DNA from: Clostridium sp. CAG:448
GTDB lineage: Bacteria; Bacillota; Clostridia; Oscillospirales; CAG-272
DNA length: 16,520 nt
Assembly: GCA_000433415.1 (NCBI GenBank)
Contig: FR890536.1
Coordinates: 71,314-87,833 of the forward strand
Direction: 5' to 3'
Both the position numbers and the translations under genes were made by a program. The notes under the pieces were generated by a model. It searched no databases. It saw nothing but the letters and a program-made list of their open reading frames with translations, and was not told the origin of the DNA. Position 1 is the stretch's first letter, and each line of letters starts with the position of its first letter. Shown here piece by piece: positions 1 to 7,872 of the stretch.

Positions 1-2
1 CT

Positions 3-2342
3 GCTGCCTCCTCTGCAGAAAATGCGCGCAGTCTGACCCTTTCGTTGTATGCATGGAAGGGGAACTATGCGAAGACCATTCGGGAAGCTCCGCTTGTGCA
101 ACAGAGGGTAGACGGGGTGAGCCGCAATTCTTGGGTGCGGTTACAGACAGGAAAACAACAGGCAGGGGAGTATTTATTCACGCTGAGTGACGGCAGTGAG
201 AATATGCGGGTCAATTTGGTCGAAGCCGTTGATCCGAACACGGAACTGTATGTCAACCGTGCAAAATGCAAAATGTCGTTGGTGAGCCGCCTGGTAGGTG
301 CTAGGGGAAAGATGACCCCTGTTTCTCCCTCGGAGGATCAGGTTTTTGTTGATCCGACGACTTGGGTGGCTGTTGACGGCTTGGGCAGAAAGGTTGCCGA
401 TGCAAGCAATACAGGGGAAGTGCGCAAGGATAAGTTTGTCGGGATTTTCTATCATACCTGGCACGCATCCCATTCGCGTAATGTGACACTGAATGCAAAT
501 ACGGTTGTGAGCCAGTATCCGGAGGCACTGCACGACTATAAGCATGCCGCATGGAAAGGGGTCGGAATTTGCTTCTGGGATGAGCCGATTTGGGGATATT
601 ACAACAACGGCATTGATCGCTTTGTCCTGCGCAGTCAGGCGGAGCTTTTGGCGGATGCCGGTGTGGATGTTGTGATTTTTGACAATACCAACGGCACGGA
701 GAACTACATTGATGCGGTGCTGGAACTGTGTGAGGTCTTTGCCGAGGCGCGTGCCGACGGCGTGCAAACACCGAAGATCAGTGCGATGCTGAATATGTTC
801 GACTATCAGGCAGATGCGGTGCAGTTGCGCGAATTTTATGATGTGATTTATTCCAAGGGACTTTACGAAGATCTCTGGTTCTATTGGGACGGCAAGCCGC
901 TGATGGTTGGTAGCCCGACGGGATTGGATGCAAAAGATGAAAAGGATCGGATCATTGCCGAATTCTTCACCTATCGTCCCATCAATCCATGCTATACGGA
1001 AGATTATCGGCAGATTGTGGAGAACGGAAAGGTGACCGTCTCGTGGGTGCCGGAGCAGAAAGTGTTGCAGAATCACACCATGTGGAAGTGGATTTCGGTT
1101 TATCCACAGCAGAAAATGTATCGAGTGGATGACAAAGAAAAGAGCAAGCCGGAAGAGATGTGCGTATGTATTGCGGAAAACTGGAGTGATGCAAAGGGCT
1201 TGACCGCGATGAGCAGTGGATTACCGGGACTATACGGACGTGCCTATTCCGTGAAAAACGGCGGCTTGGATCCCCGTGAGGATGCGATTCTGTACGGAGC
1301 CAATTTTGCCGAGCAATTTGAATATGCCATTTCCTGTGATCCGTCTTTTATCTACATTACCGGTTGGAATGAGTGGGTTGCCGGCAGATATGAAGAAATG
1401 TGGGGAACGACCAATGCGTTGCCGGACAACGCCCTGCCTGGCTACAGTCGCGATATTGAGCCATCAACGGGTGTACTGAAGGATCATTACTATTATCAGA
1501 TGGTCTCCTATATCCGTCGGTTCAAGGGAGTGAACCGGCAGCAGAGTGCCTCCGCCCCGACAAGCGTGGATCTGACAAAAGGAACGGCACAGTGGGAGAA
1601 TGTCACCCCTGTTTATGAAAGTTATCCGAACAATACTTTTCCCCGGGATGCAGACGGATATGCCGGATACCATTATACCAATACTACGGGCAGAAATGAC
1701 ATTGTCAGTGCCAAGGTAACTTACGATGCGGATTATGTTTACTTCATGGTGCAAACCAAGGATGCTTTGACCTCAAAGGAGGATTCTGCATGGATGCGGT
1801 TGCTGATCGGGATTACCGGGAGCAGAGCGGCTGCATGGGAGGGATATCACTTTATTGTCAACCGCACTTCTCCTGCCCAAAAGACCTCTTTGGAACGCTC
1901 GATAGGCGGATGGAACTGGGAAAAAGTCTGTGATGTGGATTACAGTGTCCAGGACAATATGCTTCAGATTGCGATCCCCCGTTCCGCATTGGGAGTAACC
2001 GGAGAAGAATTCAGTCTGTTCTTCAAGTGGTCGGATAATATGCAGACGGATGGGGATATCATGGATTTCTATAACAACGGTGATGTTGCGCCGGAGGGAC
2101 GTTTCAGCTATCTCTTTACTGTTGATCCGGCTACCGCAGATACGGCAAACCAGGGCACCTCAAAAGACACAACCGAGGCGAAAACGGAAAATTCAACTGC
2201 GACGGAGCAGAGGAGTGATGCCGAAACAACAGTGCAGGATAACAAATACGGATGTGGTTCCGTTGCCGGTGGTGGCGTTGCAATGGCGATTGCGGCTACC
2301 GGTACCGCAGTATTTTTGAAAAGAAGAAAGAGAAAAGAATGA
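3..2342 (+). CDS. Surface-anchored GH99/WbsX-like glycoside hydrolase with CBM9-like domain (5' partial)
   Basis: The reading frame is open to the left edge, so the start lies outside the window; the first in-frame TTG at 45 is not a credible start. Layout: an N-terminal beta-rich piece (to about 420); a TIM-barrel-like hydrolase region (about 429-1545) with FVGIFYHTWH, VDVVIFDNTNG (661-693) and ITGWNEWVAGR (1357-1389); then a CBM9/DOMON-like carbohydrate-binding domain (about 1570-2125). A Thr/Glu-rich linker (about 2126-2250) leads to a C-terminal tail with GCGS, a Gly/Ala-rich hydrophobic helix and KRRKRKE. The barrel with its late NEW motif recalls GH99-like and WbsX-type proteins, but the exact GH family and substrate are uncertain. 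The tail implies export and membrane or wall anchoring although no LPXTG is present. It probably acts on an external polysaccharide. The stop overlaps the next start (ATGA). Confidence 0.75.
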   Translation, partial: AASSAENARSLTLSLYAWKGNYAKTIREAPLVQQRVDGVSRNSWVRLQTGKQQAGEYLFTLSDGSENMRVNLVEAVDPNTELYVNRAKCKMSLVSRLVGARGKMTPVSPSEDQVFVDPTTWVAVDGLGRKVADASNTGEVRKDKFVGIFYHTWHASHSRNVTLNANTVVSQYPEALHDYKHAAWKGVGICFWDEPIWGYYNNGIDRFVLRSQAELLADAGVDVVIFDNTNGTENYIDAVLELCEVFAEARADGVQTPKISAMLNMFDYQADAVQLREFYDVIYSKGLYEDLWFYWDGKPLMVGSPTGLDAKDEKDRIIAEFFTYRPINPCYTEDYRQIVENGKVTVSWVPEQKVLQNHTMWKWISVYPQQKMYRVDDKEKSKPEEMCVCIAENWSDAKGLTAMSSGLPGLYGRAYSVKNGGLDPREDAILYGANFAEQFEYAISCDPSFIYITGWNEWVAGRYEEMWGTTNALPDNALPGYSRDIEPSTGVLKDHYYYQMVSYIRRFKGVNRQQSASAPTSVDLTKGTAQWENVTPVYESYPNNTFPRDADGYAGYHYTNTTGRNDIVSAKVTYDADYVYFMVQTKDALTSKEDSAWMRLLIGITGSRAAAWEGYHFIVNRTSPAQKTSLERSIGGWNWEKVCDVDYSVQDNMLQIAIPRSALGVTGEEFSLFFKWSDNMQTDGDIMDFYNNGDVAPEGRFSYLFTVDPATADTANQGTSKDTTEAKTENSTATEQRSDAETTVQDNKYGCGSVAGGGVAMAIAATGTAVFLKRRKRKE

Positions 2343-3166
2343 ATATCCGGGAGTACAGTCAGAAGATCGGGCTACAGGAGCCCGTGCGTGTGTTTTTGAT
2401 GGGTGACAACCACCTTTCATACGCGGACGCGCGTGAAGGAGAACGGGAACGTGCGCATGCGAAGGTCAGAAATATTGATTTCTTTTCCTGCGGACAGGGC
2501 GAATCGTATCTGCAAAAGACCTATGAAGGCCTCCTCGGCGCCTGCCGGGATGACGGGGATCTTCTTGTCATGGTGGGGGATGTGATTGATCATCCTTCTG
2601 CGCGTAATAGGGAGCTACTTGCCGTTGCGGCAGGGATGCACCCGGTATACGCGATCGGAAATCACGATTACAACAATTACGCGGTCGAGCACGAAAGCGC
2701 CGCTCTCCTTGCACAGCGGGTGCCGATGTTTTACGAAACACTTGGTTTCGCGCCGTATAACCGTGTGACCCGGCAGGGTGGCATGCAGTTTGTCACTCTG
2801 GACAACACCGGATACCAGTTTTCAGAGGAAGGAATTGCGTGTGTCCGATCTGCCTGTCGCTCCGGTCTGCCTACGGTATTGGTGTTCCATGTGCCGCTCT
2901 TTTGCGAAGATCTTGCGGAACCGACCGTTGCATATTGGAAAATCCCGATTCTATGCGGATGTCCTGACGGGATGTACGAAAAGGCGCCGCCTGTCAGTGA
3001 AACCACTGCTCGGATGCTGCAACTGATTGCGGAAGAGCCGACGATTGTTGCAGTTCTTGCCGGTCATATTCACTTTGCTTATGCGGGACGGCTGCCCTGC
3101 GGAAAAATGCAGTATGTCTGTGAGGCGGGGTATCTCAACAGCGCAAGCAGAATTGTCTTTTCGTAA
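2339..3166 (+). CDS. Calcineurin-like metallophosphoesterase
   Basis: A 275-residue protein with the full metallophosphatase motif set: GDNH (22-25), GDVID (80-84), GNHD (107-110), a histidine in VFHVPLF (H184) and GHIH (242-245). These residues bind two metal ions in the calcineurin-like fold, so it should hydrolyse a phosphomono- or diester; the substrate cannot be read from sequence. There is no signal peptide or membrane helix, so it is probably cytoplasmic. I chose the ATG at 2339 because it overlaps the previous stop as ATGA, typical of translational coupling; a longer in-frame reading from 2252 lies inside the upstream gene. Coupling to a surface hydrolase is odd and may only be positional. 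It is a different subfamily from the YfcE-type enzyme that follows. Confidence 0.85.
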   Translation: MNIREYSQKIGLQEPVRVFLMGDNHLSYADAREGERERAHAKVRNIDFFSCGQGESYLQKTYEGLLGACRDDGDLLVMVGDVIDHPSARNRELLAVAAGMHPVYAIGNHDYNNYAVEHESAALLAQRVPMFYETLGFAPYNRVTRQGGMQFVTLDNTGYQFSEEGIACVRSACRSGLPTVLVFHVPLFCEDLAEPTVAYWKIPILCGCPDGMYEKAPPVSETTARMLQLIAEEPTIVAVLAGHIHFAYAGRLPCGKMQYVCEAGYLNSASRIVFS

Positions 3167-3201
3167 ATCCTGCCGAAGACGATGTGTGTCGGTCGCCGCG
3201 A

Positions 3202-3230
3202 TTGACAGATGTTTGGAAATGTGCTATACT
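3202..3230 (+). promoter_or_regulatory. Sigma-A promoter for the YfcE-type gene
   Basis: TTGACA (3202-3207), a 17-bp spacer and TATACT (3225-3230), with TGC just before the -10 giving an extended -10. It sits 57 nt before the ATG at 3287, in the only sizeable gap after the metallophosphoesterase, so the YfcE-type gene has its own start of transcription. Confidence 0.85.
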
Positions 3231-3286
3231 GAAGCAAAAGAAAATTGCGATCGGACGGATCCGGTTGCAAAACAGGGGGAAGAAGC

Positions 3287-3832
3287 ATGAAGTGGATGAT
3301 AGCATCCGATATTCACGGCAGTGCGTTCTATTGTCAGCAGTTGCTGGAGCGTTACCGGGAAGAGGGAGCGGATCGGTTACTCCTTTTGGGAGATTTGCTG
3401 TACCACGGTCCGCGCAATGATTTGCCGGCAGAATACGCACCAAAGAAGGTCATTTCCATGCTGAATGCGCATAAGGATGAAATCTTTTGCGTGCGCGGTA
3501 ATTGTGAGGCGGAAGTGGATCAGATGGTTTTGGAATTTCCGGTTCTTGCGGATTATGCACTGCTGAGCTTCGGAGATCGCATGGTTTTTGCAACGCATGG
3601 TCACTTGTTTTCCGAGGCGCATTTGCCGCCGCTCCGGCAGGGAAGTCTGTTTTTGTACGGTCATACGCACATTCCGGTCTGCCATGCATGCGGGGAAATC
3701 GTATGTATGAATCCCGGATCTGTGTCCATCCCAAAAGAGGGAAGCGAACACAGTTATATGGTATTTGCCGACGGCGAATTCTCGTGGAAGCGTTTGCCTG
3801 ACGGGGAGGAATACCGGCGGTATCGGATATAA
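3287..3832 (+). CDS. yfcE: YfcE/MJ0936-type phosphodiesterase
   Basis: A 181-residue protein close in length to E. coli YfcE (184). Metal-binding motifs are all present: SDIHG (D8, H10), GDLLYHGPRN (D36), RGNCE (N72), THGH (H104) and GHTH (125-128). YfcE-family enzymes are manganese-dependent phosphodiesterases, active in vitro on bis-pNPP and some cyclic nucleotide diesters; the physiological substrate is unsettled. The GDxxxHGPRN and MNPGSVSIP signatures are family hallmarks. The ATG at 3287 is preceded by an AGGGGGAAG ribosome binding site; an in-frame reading from 3245 would start in the leader without one. Thioredoxin follows after a 95-nt gap. The symbol is given by family resemblance, not proven orthology. 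Confidence 0.88.
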   Translation: MKWMIASDIHGSAFYCQQLLERYREEGADRLLLLGDLLYHGPRNDLPAEYAPKKVISMLNAHKDEIFCVRGNCEAEVDQMVLEFPVLADYALLSFGDRMVFATHGHLFSEAHLPPLRQGSLFLYGHTHIPVCHACGEIVCMNPGSVSIPKEGSEHSYMVFADGEFSWKRLPDGEEYRRYRI

Positions 3833-3878
3833 GGACCCGTTTTGCGACTTGGTCACGGTATACGGCGCATAATAGGTG

Positions 3879-3884
3879 TATACT
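3879..3884 (+). promoter_or_regulatory. Possible -10 element for thioredoxin
   Basis: TATACT lies 44 nt before the thioredoxin start, in the gap after the YfcE-type gene. No good -35 sits at 16-18 bp (TTGGTC at 3849 is too far), so this promoter is weak or activator-dependent, or thioredoxin is co-transcribed from the promoter at 3202. Confidence 0.3.
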
Positions 3885-3927
3885 GTATGCATGAAAATCG
3901 GATCTGTACAAAAGGAGGATGCGAATA

Positions 3928-4242
3928 ATGGCAGAGTTGAAAATTACAAAGGAAAACTTTGAGCAGGAAGTCATGCATTCCACGATGCCAGTGTTGCTGG
4001 ATTTTTGGGCAACCTGGTGCGGACCGTGCCGGATGCTGGGTCCTGTGATTGAGGAGATTGCGGCAGAATGCGAGGGCCGTGCCAAGGTGGGGAAGGTCAA
4101 TGTGGATGAAGAACCGGAATTGGCAAGCGCTTTTGATGTGTCCATGATTCCTACGGTTGTTGTTCTACGGGACGGCAAGGTCACGGGGACTTCGGTCGGT
4201 TATAAGCAAAAGGCGGAATTGCTCGCCATGTTGGGCGATTGA
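3928..4242 (+). CDS. trxA: Thioredoxin
   Basis: A 104-residue protein of standard thioredoxin length with the redox motif WCGPC (30-34), FWATWCGPCRM context, the cis-proline MIPT (P75) and VNVDEEPELASAF. It reduces disulfides in cytoplasmic proteins, usually with electrons from thioredoxin reductase; no reductase gene is in the window. The start is the ATG at 3928, 9 nt after AAAGGAGG (3911-3918). An in-frame ATG at 3919 touches that ribosome binding site directly and is therefore unlikely. No signal peptide is visible. A strong bidirectional terminator follows. Confidence 0.95.
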   Translation: MAELKITKENFEQEVMHSTMPVLLDFWATWCGPCRMLGPVIEEIAAECEGRAKVGKVNVDEEPELASAFDVSMIPTVVVLRDGKVTGTSVGYKQKAELLAMLGD

Positions 4243-4273
4243 GAAGACCGGTCATCTCGGTCAGAACAGGATA

Positions 4274-4310
4274 AAAGCCACTCCCGGGTTATCTTTGTGG
4301 GAGTGGCTTT
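4274..4310. terminator. Bidirectional intrinsic terminator
   Basis: A perfect 12-bp stem (AAAGCCACTCCC, 4274-4285, with GGGAGTGGCTTT, 4299-4310) and a 13-nt loop. T residues follow on both strands (CTTT on +, CTTTTATCC on -). It lies between the stops of convergent trxA and the GH36 gene and can serve both. Confidence 0.88.
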
Positions 4311-4330
4311 CTCGTGGTTGGTGCTATCGG

Positions 4331-6295
4331 TCAATATTTATAAAACAAAATGATCGCGGTGCGCTTCTCCAGGGTTCCGGACAAACCGTTCAGCAATTCT
4401 TTGCCCTGTATTTGCAATGTTTCACCGCTCAGCGGGTTGTCAAAACGATAAGTAGCGGCTGCGTCTTCCACATGGAAGGAAACGCACAGACTGTCATCCG
4501 GCGCCTGCGTGTTGCGAATCAGTTGTACAAAACCGCTCCGGTTGTCCGGATCATCAAACTGCATCGCATACCAGTCGTGCGTATCGGCATTGCATGCGGT
4601 CAGCGGATAATAGTCACCGCACAGTTCCAATTCCGCCGCCTTTCTCCAAATCGGTTCCATGCGCAATCCAAGGGCATACAGCTCGTCGCTGTCGTAGTAT
4701 TCCACCATAGAGGTAACACAAGGTGTCATGGCATTCTGGAAGGCAAACTCATCCAGCTTGTGGTTGGTCGTTCCGTAGCTTCCGTCCGGTTCGTCCCAGT
4801 TGTATGTGTGGGCGCGGAAATAGGGAATCCATTCAAACATTTCGCGGTGCTGTTTTTGCTTGATGGGGTGATTGCCGTAGCCGACATCGGTGTAGTGCAG
4901 GGGAACTGCCCGGCGCATCGTTTCCGGGTCGTTGCGGCGCCCTCCGCTGGCACAGGAGTCAATCCAGAGACCGGGATTCCGGTCGAGCAGCGCATCCCAG
5001 AAGGCATAGTAACCCTGAATATGCAGGTTTTCCAGAATTCCGTCACGATCTTTCTCTGTGTTTTCCTGCCAGTAGGGCATCGGCGGAAAATTGAAATCCT
5101 GGCGATAGATCCGGATACCGTTCTCCCGGATCAGTTTGTTGATTCTGTCCGTGATCCATGCAAGTGCACGGGGATTCCCCAGATTCAGGAGACGGTTTTG
5201 ACGCAGCCATTCGTTTTCGCCTGTGTAGTACAGCAAAAAGTCCGGGTGCTCCAAATCAATTTCCGTGCCGACAAGCACACGTTCCGGTTCAAACCAGACG
5301 AGCAGATCGATGTTGTTTGCCGCGCAGTGATCGGCGACCGGTTTCATGGAGTGCGGAAAATGTTCCGGATTGCATACCCATGAGCCGATGGTCGGCCAGT
5401 TGAAATTGCAGGGATACCATCCCGCATCAATCCACCAGATGTCCGGCTGATACCCGTGTTCGAGGTAAGTGTCGATTGCTTTGATTTGGTTTTCTTCGGT
5501 TACGCCGGTGAATTCCGGCTTTCCGTCAATCATCCAGGTATGAAGTACCAGCTTCGGATCCAGCGGCTGACCGTTTGCACGCGGCAGCATATGCGCAAAA
5601 TAAAAGGAACGCCAAAGGTTGCGCCCGCGGTCTTCACCGCCCGCAAATGCCATCAGGTTTACGCGCGGGGTACGCACGGTTTCTCCGGGTTTCAGGTAAG
5701 TGCGGAAAGTCTGTTGACCGAACGAAACCGAAACGCCGTTCCCGGTCGGCGCGAAGTCCGCCTGCCACTGACCGGACCAACCGCAGGCAAGGTTGACTCC
5801 CCAATCGTCAAACAAAAGCCGCAGATAGGGGAAAGCACCGTTGCAGGGGGTTCCGTCGCCGCAGGGGGCAACGGTATGGGGGGCATTTAACGGATCGTGC
5901 CGCCAGGTATATCCGTCCGGACGACAGGTATCGCCGTTTCCGTGAACAAGCACCGGATGTGTTCCCGGAATGACGCAGGTTCCGATGTGCCAGTCGCTTA
6001 GGATCGGGGAATCGGTATCCGCCTCATTTGTGATGAACGCCACCCATTCTACCATCGGATAATCCGTATATTCTGTGTACTCTACCAGGATGCGCAAGCC
6101 TTCCTCTGTTTTGGCACTGACGGTCAGCATCCGCATATTGGTATCGGCACTTCTTTTTGTAATTTGAGGAACGAACCGGGACGGAATGCCCTGTATTGCC
6201 TGTTCGCCGATTTTCAGCCGCATGGGAATCCGTTCCGGTGTCGTAAAGGTCGAAAGGCGGGCAAGCAACTCCATATCTTTACGTGTTGTTTTCAT
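4331..6295 (-). CDS. GH36-family alpha-galactosidase-like glycoside hydrolase
   Basis: A 654-residue protein with the GH36/clan-D layout: an N-terminal beta-rich supersandwich (about 1-240), a TIM barrel (about 245-570) and a small C-terminal beta domain. Barrel motifs include WWIDAGW (287-293), LLVWFEPERV (331-340), IYRQDFNF with D400 as the likely nucleophile, and SCASGGRRNDPETMRRAVP followed by HYTD with D470 as the likely acid/base. Alpha-galactosidase is the default activity, but many GH36 relatives act on alpha-N-acetylgalactosaminides or other alpha-galactosides, and YRQDFN differs from the KWDMN form of classical melibiases, so specificity is open. No signal peptide is seen, implying intracellular hydrolysis of imported oligosaccharides. 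The ATG is preceded by AGGAGGAG 8 nt away. No transporter or sugar regulator is adjacent. Confidence 0.87.
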   Translation of the reverse strand: MKTTRKDMELLARLSTFTTPERIPMRLKIGEQAIQGIPSRFVPQITKRSADTNMRMLTVSAKTEEGLRILVEYTEYTDYPMVEWVAFITNEADTDSPILSDWHIGTCVIPGTHPVLVHGNGDTCRPDGYTWRHDPLNAPHTVAPCGDGTPCNGAFPYLRLLFDDWGVNLACGWSGQWQADFAPTGNGVSVSFGQQTFRTYLKPGETVRTPRVNLMAFAGGEDRGRNLWRSFYFAHMLPRANGQPLDPKLVLHTWMIDGKPEFTGVTEENQIKAIDTYLEHGYQPDIWWIDAGWYPCNFNWPTIGSWVCNPEHFPHSMKPVADHCAANNIDLLVWFEPERVLVGTEIDLEHPDFLLYYTGENEWLRQNRLLNLGNPRALAWITDRINKLIRENGIRIYRQDFNFPPMPYWQENTEKDRDGILENLHIQGYYAFWDALLDRNPGLWIDSCASGGRRNDPETMRRAVPLHYTDVGYGNHPIKQKQHREMFEWIPYFRAHTYNWDEPDGSYGTTNHKLDEFAFQNAMTPCVTSMVEYYDSDELYALGLRMEPIWRKAAELELCGDYYPLTACNADTHDWYAMQFDDPDNRSGFVQLIRNTQAPDDSLCVSFHVEDAAATYRFDNPLSGETLQIQGKELLNGLSGTLEKRTAIILFYKY

Positions 6296-6330
6296 AGGGG
6301 GAACTCCTCCTGTTTTCTGTAATTTTGTTT

Positions 6331-6349
6331 AGGGGTACCAGGTTATCCT
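6331..6349. promoter_or_regulatory. Candidate operator at the GH36 transcription start
   Basis: A partial palindrome of the form AGG-N3-ACC-N-GGT-N3-CCT, placed directly downstream of the GH36 -10 (6351-6356) and so over the expected start of transcription. Such a place suits a repressor. The regulator is not in the window, and the arms could match by chance. Confidence 0.4.
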
Positions 6350-6350
6350 G

Positions 6351-6379
6351 ATTATAGCCGATTCCATGGTGCTTGTCAA
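6351..6379 (-). promoter_or_regulatory. Consensus sigma-A promoter for the GH36 gene
   Basis: Read on the - strand, TTGACA (6374-6379), a 17-bp spacer and TATAAT (6351-6356): a perfect consensus promoter ending 55 nt before the ATG. Such strength suggests that control, if any, is by repression. Confidence 0.92.
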
Positions 6380-6420
6380 GCGAAAAAGGACTTTTCATTC
6401 CCGGAATTTCGCAAAAACTA

Positions 6421-6449
6421 TTGGCAAATACGAAAATGTATGATATAAT
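6421..6449 (+). promoter_or_regulatory. Sigma-A promoter of the DUF512-der-obg operon
   Basis: TTGGCA (6421-6426), a 17-bp spacer and TATAAT (6444-6449), 56 nt before the DUF512 ATG. It diverges from the GH36 promoter, with 41 bp between the two -35 elements. It is the only good promoter found for the seven-gene run. Confidence 0.88.
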
Positions 6450-6456
6450 GGATAAG

Positions 6457-6476
6457 AACGTCCTGTGGGCGTTTTT
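6457..6476 (+). promoter_or_regulatory. Hairpin at the 5' end of the operon leader
   Basis: AACGTCC and GGGCGTT form a 7-bp stem (one G-U pair) with a TGT loop, followed by TTT. It starts about 8 nt after the -10, so it would be at the extreme 5' end of the transcript. It is too close to the start to be a normal terminator; it may protect the mRNA 5' end or act as a weak attenuator. Confidence 0.45.
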
Positions 6477-6505
6477 GCAGTCAGAAAACCGAAAGGAGGG
6501 AGCAT

Positions 6506-7840
6506 ATGGTACGGATTACCGCCGTGGAAGAACGGTCAAGAGCACAAAGACACGGCATTGCGCCCGGCGATTACCTTTGCAGCATCAACGGGCATGAAAT
6601 CCGCGATGTGCTGGACTATCGGTTTTATCTGGCATCCGTCAGAATTCACCTGTGTCTGCGCCATCCCGCCGAGGACGGAAGCGCTGGTGAGGCGTATGAG
6701 GTCCTGATCGCCAAGCGTGAGTACGATGATATCGGCTTGGATTTTGAAACGCCTTTGATGGATAAAAAACACCACTGTGAAAACAAATGTATTTTTTGTT
6801 TTATCGACCAGTTACCCAAGGGAATGCGAAAATCCCTGTATTTCAAGGATGATGACAGCCGGCTGTCCTTCTTGCACGGAAACTTTGTAACGCTCACCAA
6901 TCTGCACGACGAGGACATTGACAGGATCATTGCCATGCACATCTCCCCGGTCAATGTTTCGGTGCATACAACCAATCCGGAATTGCGGGTTGCCATGATG
7001 AAAAACAAACGTGCGGGGGATGTACTGCGCTACCTTGACCGCTTCAAGGAAGCGGGGATTACAGTAAGGGCGCAGATCGTACTGTGCCGCGGTATCAATG
7101 ACGGCGCAGAGCTGGATCGATCCATGCATGACCTGGCGGCGTTGTTCCCCTGTATTGACAATGTTGCCATCGTACCCGCGGGCTTGACAAAATATCGGGA
7201 GAAGCTGTACCCCCTGACGCTGTTTTCCCCGGAAGAAAGCGCCGCAGTCATCCGTCAGGTCAATACCTTTGGGGACGAATGTGAAAAAAAGCACGGGGAC
7301 AGGATCTTCCGGTGTGCCGATGAGATGTATGTGCGCGCGGGACTGCCGTTGCCGGGCGCGGATTATTATAACGGCTATGAGCAAATTGAGGACGGAATCG
7401 GGATGATCACCTCCATGCGGGAGGAATTTGACTGCGAAAAACGTCTGACGGATGAGGACGGTGCGCTTCCCGTTGCGCGGACGGTCAGTGTTGCGACCGG
7501 GATGGCGGCTTATGAAAGCCTGCGGGATATGGCGCAAAATCTTGCCGCATCCCACAAGGGCTTGCAGGTGCAGGTGTTCGGCATTGTCAATCACTTCTTC
7601 GGCGAAACCGTTACGGTCGCAGGACTGTTGACCGGTACGGACATCAGCGATCAACTGGCTGGGAAGTTTCTCGGCGATTGCCTGCTGGTGCCGAAGGTGG
7701 CGCTGCGTTCCGGAGAGGACTGCTTTTTGGATGAGATGACGCTGGACACTTTGTCACAGAAGCTGAACGGGATACGGATTGTTTCGGTTGACAATGACGG
7801 TGCGGAATTTTTGCACGCACTGTTGGGGGACGAAGAATGA
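6506..7840 (+). CDS. DUF512 radical-SAM protein with N-terminal PDZ-like domain
   Basis: A 444-residue protein: a PDZ-like N-terminus (about 1-70; HGIAPGDYLCSINGH), a CENKCIFCFIDQLPKGMR segment with C91, C95 and C98 in the CxxxCxxC spacing of radical-SAM [4Fe-4S] enzymes, and a C-terminal DUF512 region. Clostridial members are commonly found next to der, as here; the reaction is not known to me. The GxGxxTG-like pattern of some DUF512 members is seen as VAGLLTGTDI near residue 380. The start is fixed by AAAGGAGGG ending 5 nt before the ATG. It is the first gene of the operon, and der starts 32 nt after its stop. The pairing suggests a role linked to ribosomes or translation, but that is inference. 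Confidence 0.9.
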   Translation: MVRITAVEERSRAQRHGIAPGDYLCSINGHEIRDVLDYRFYLASVRIHLCLRHPAEDGSAGEAYEVLIAKREYDDIGLDFETPLMDKKHHCENKCIFCFIDQLPKGMRKSLYFKDDDSRLSFLHGNFVTLTNLHDEDIDRIIAMHISPVNVSVHTTNPELRVAMMKNKRAGDVLRYLDRFKEAGITVRAQIVLCRGINDGAELDRSMHDLAALFPCIDNVAIVPAGLTKYREKLYPLTLFSPEESAAVIRQVNTFGDECEKKHGDRIFRCADEMYVRAGLPLPGADYYNGYEQIEDGIGMITSMREEFDCEKRLTDEDGALPVARTVSVATGMAAYESLRDMAQNLAASHKGLQVQVFGIVNHFFGETVTVAGLLTGTDISDQLAGKFLGDCLLVPKVALRSGEDCFLDEMTLDTLSQKLNGIRIVSVDNDGAEFLHALLGDEE

Positions 7841-7872
7841 AGACACAGGATACGGAGAGAGGATAAAGAAGA

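Noticed and set aside
45..47. TTG as the start of the glycosidase
   Set aside because: The frame is open to the window edge, with no ribosome binding site before 45, and a signal peptide would be expected at the true start.
174..1076. 300-codon antisense frame opposite the glycosidase
   Set aside because: It overlaps the hydrolase domain antisense and has no ribosome binding site or motif.
3919..3921. ATG at 3919 as the thioredoxin start
   Set aside because: It touches the AAAGGAGG element with no spacing; the ATG at 3928 is properly spaced and gives the usual thioredoxin N-terminus.
4157..5383. 408-codon open frame on the + strand opposite the GH36 gene
   Set aside because: It begins inside trxA, runs through the terminator and is antisense to conserved GH36 motifs; the translation shows no recognisable family.
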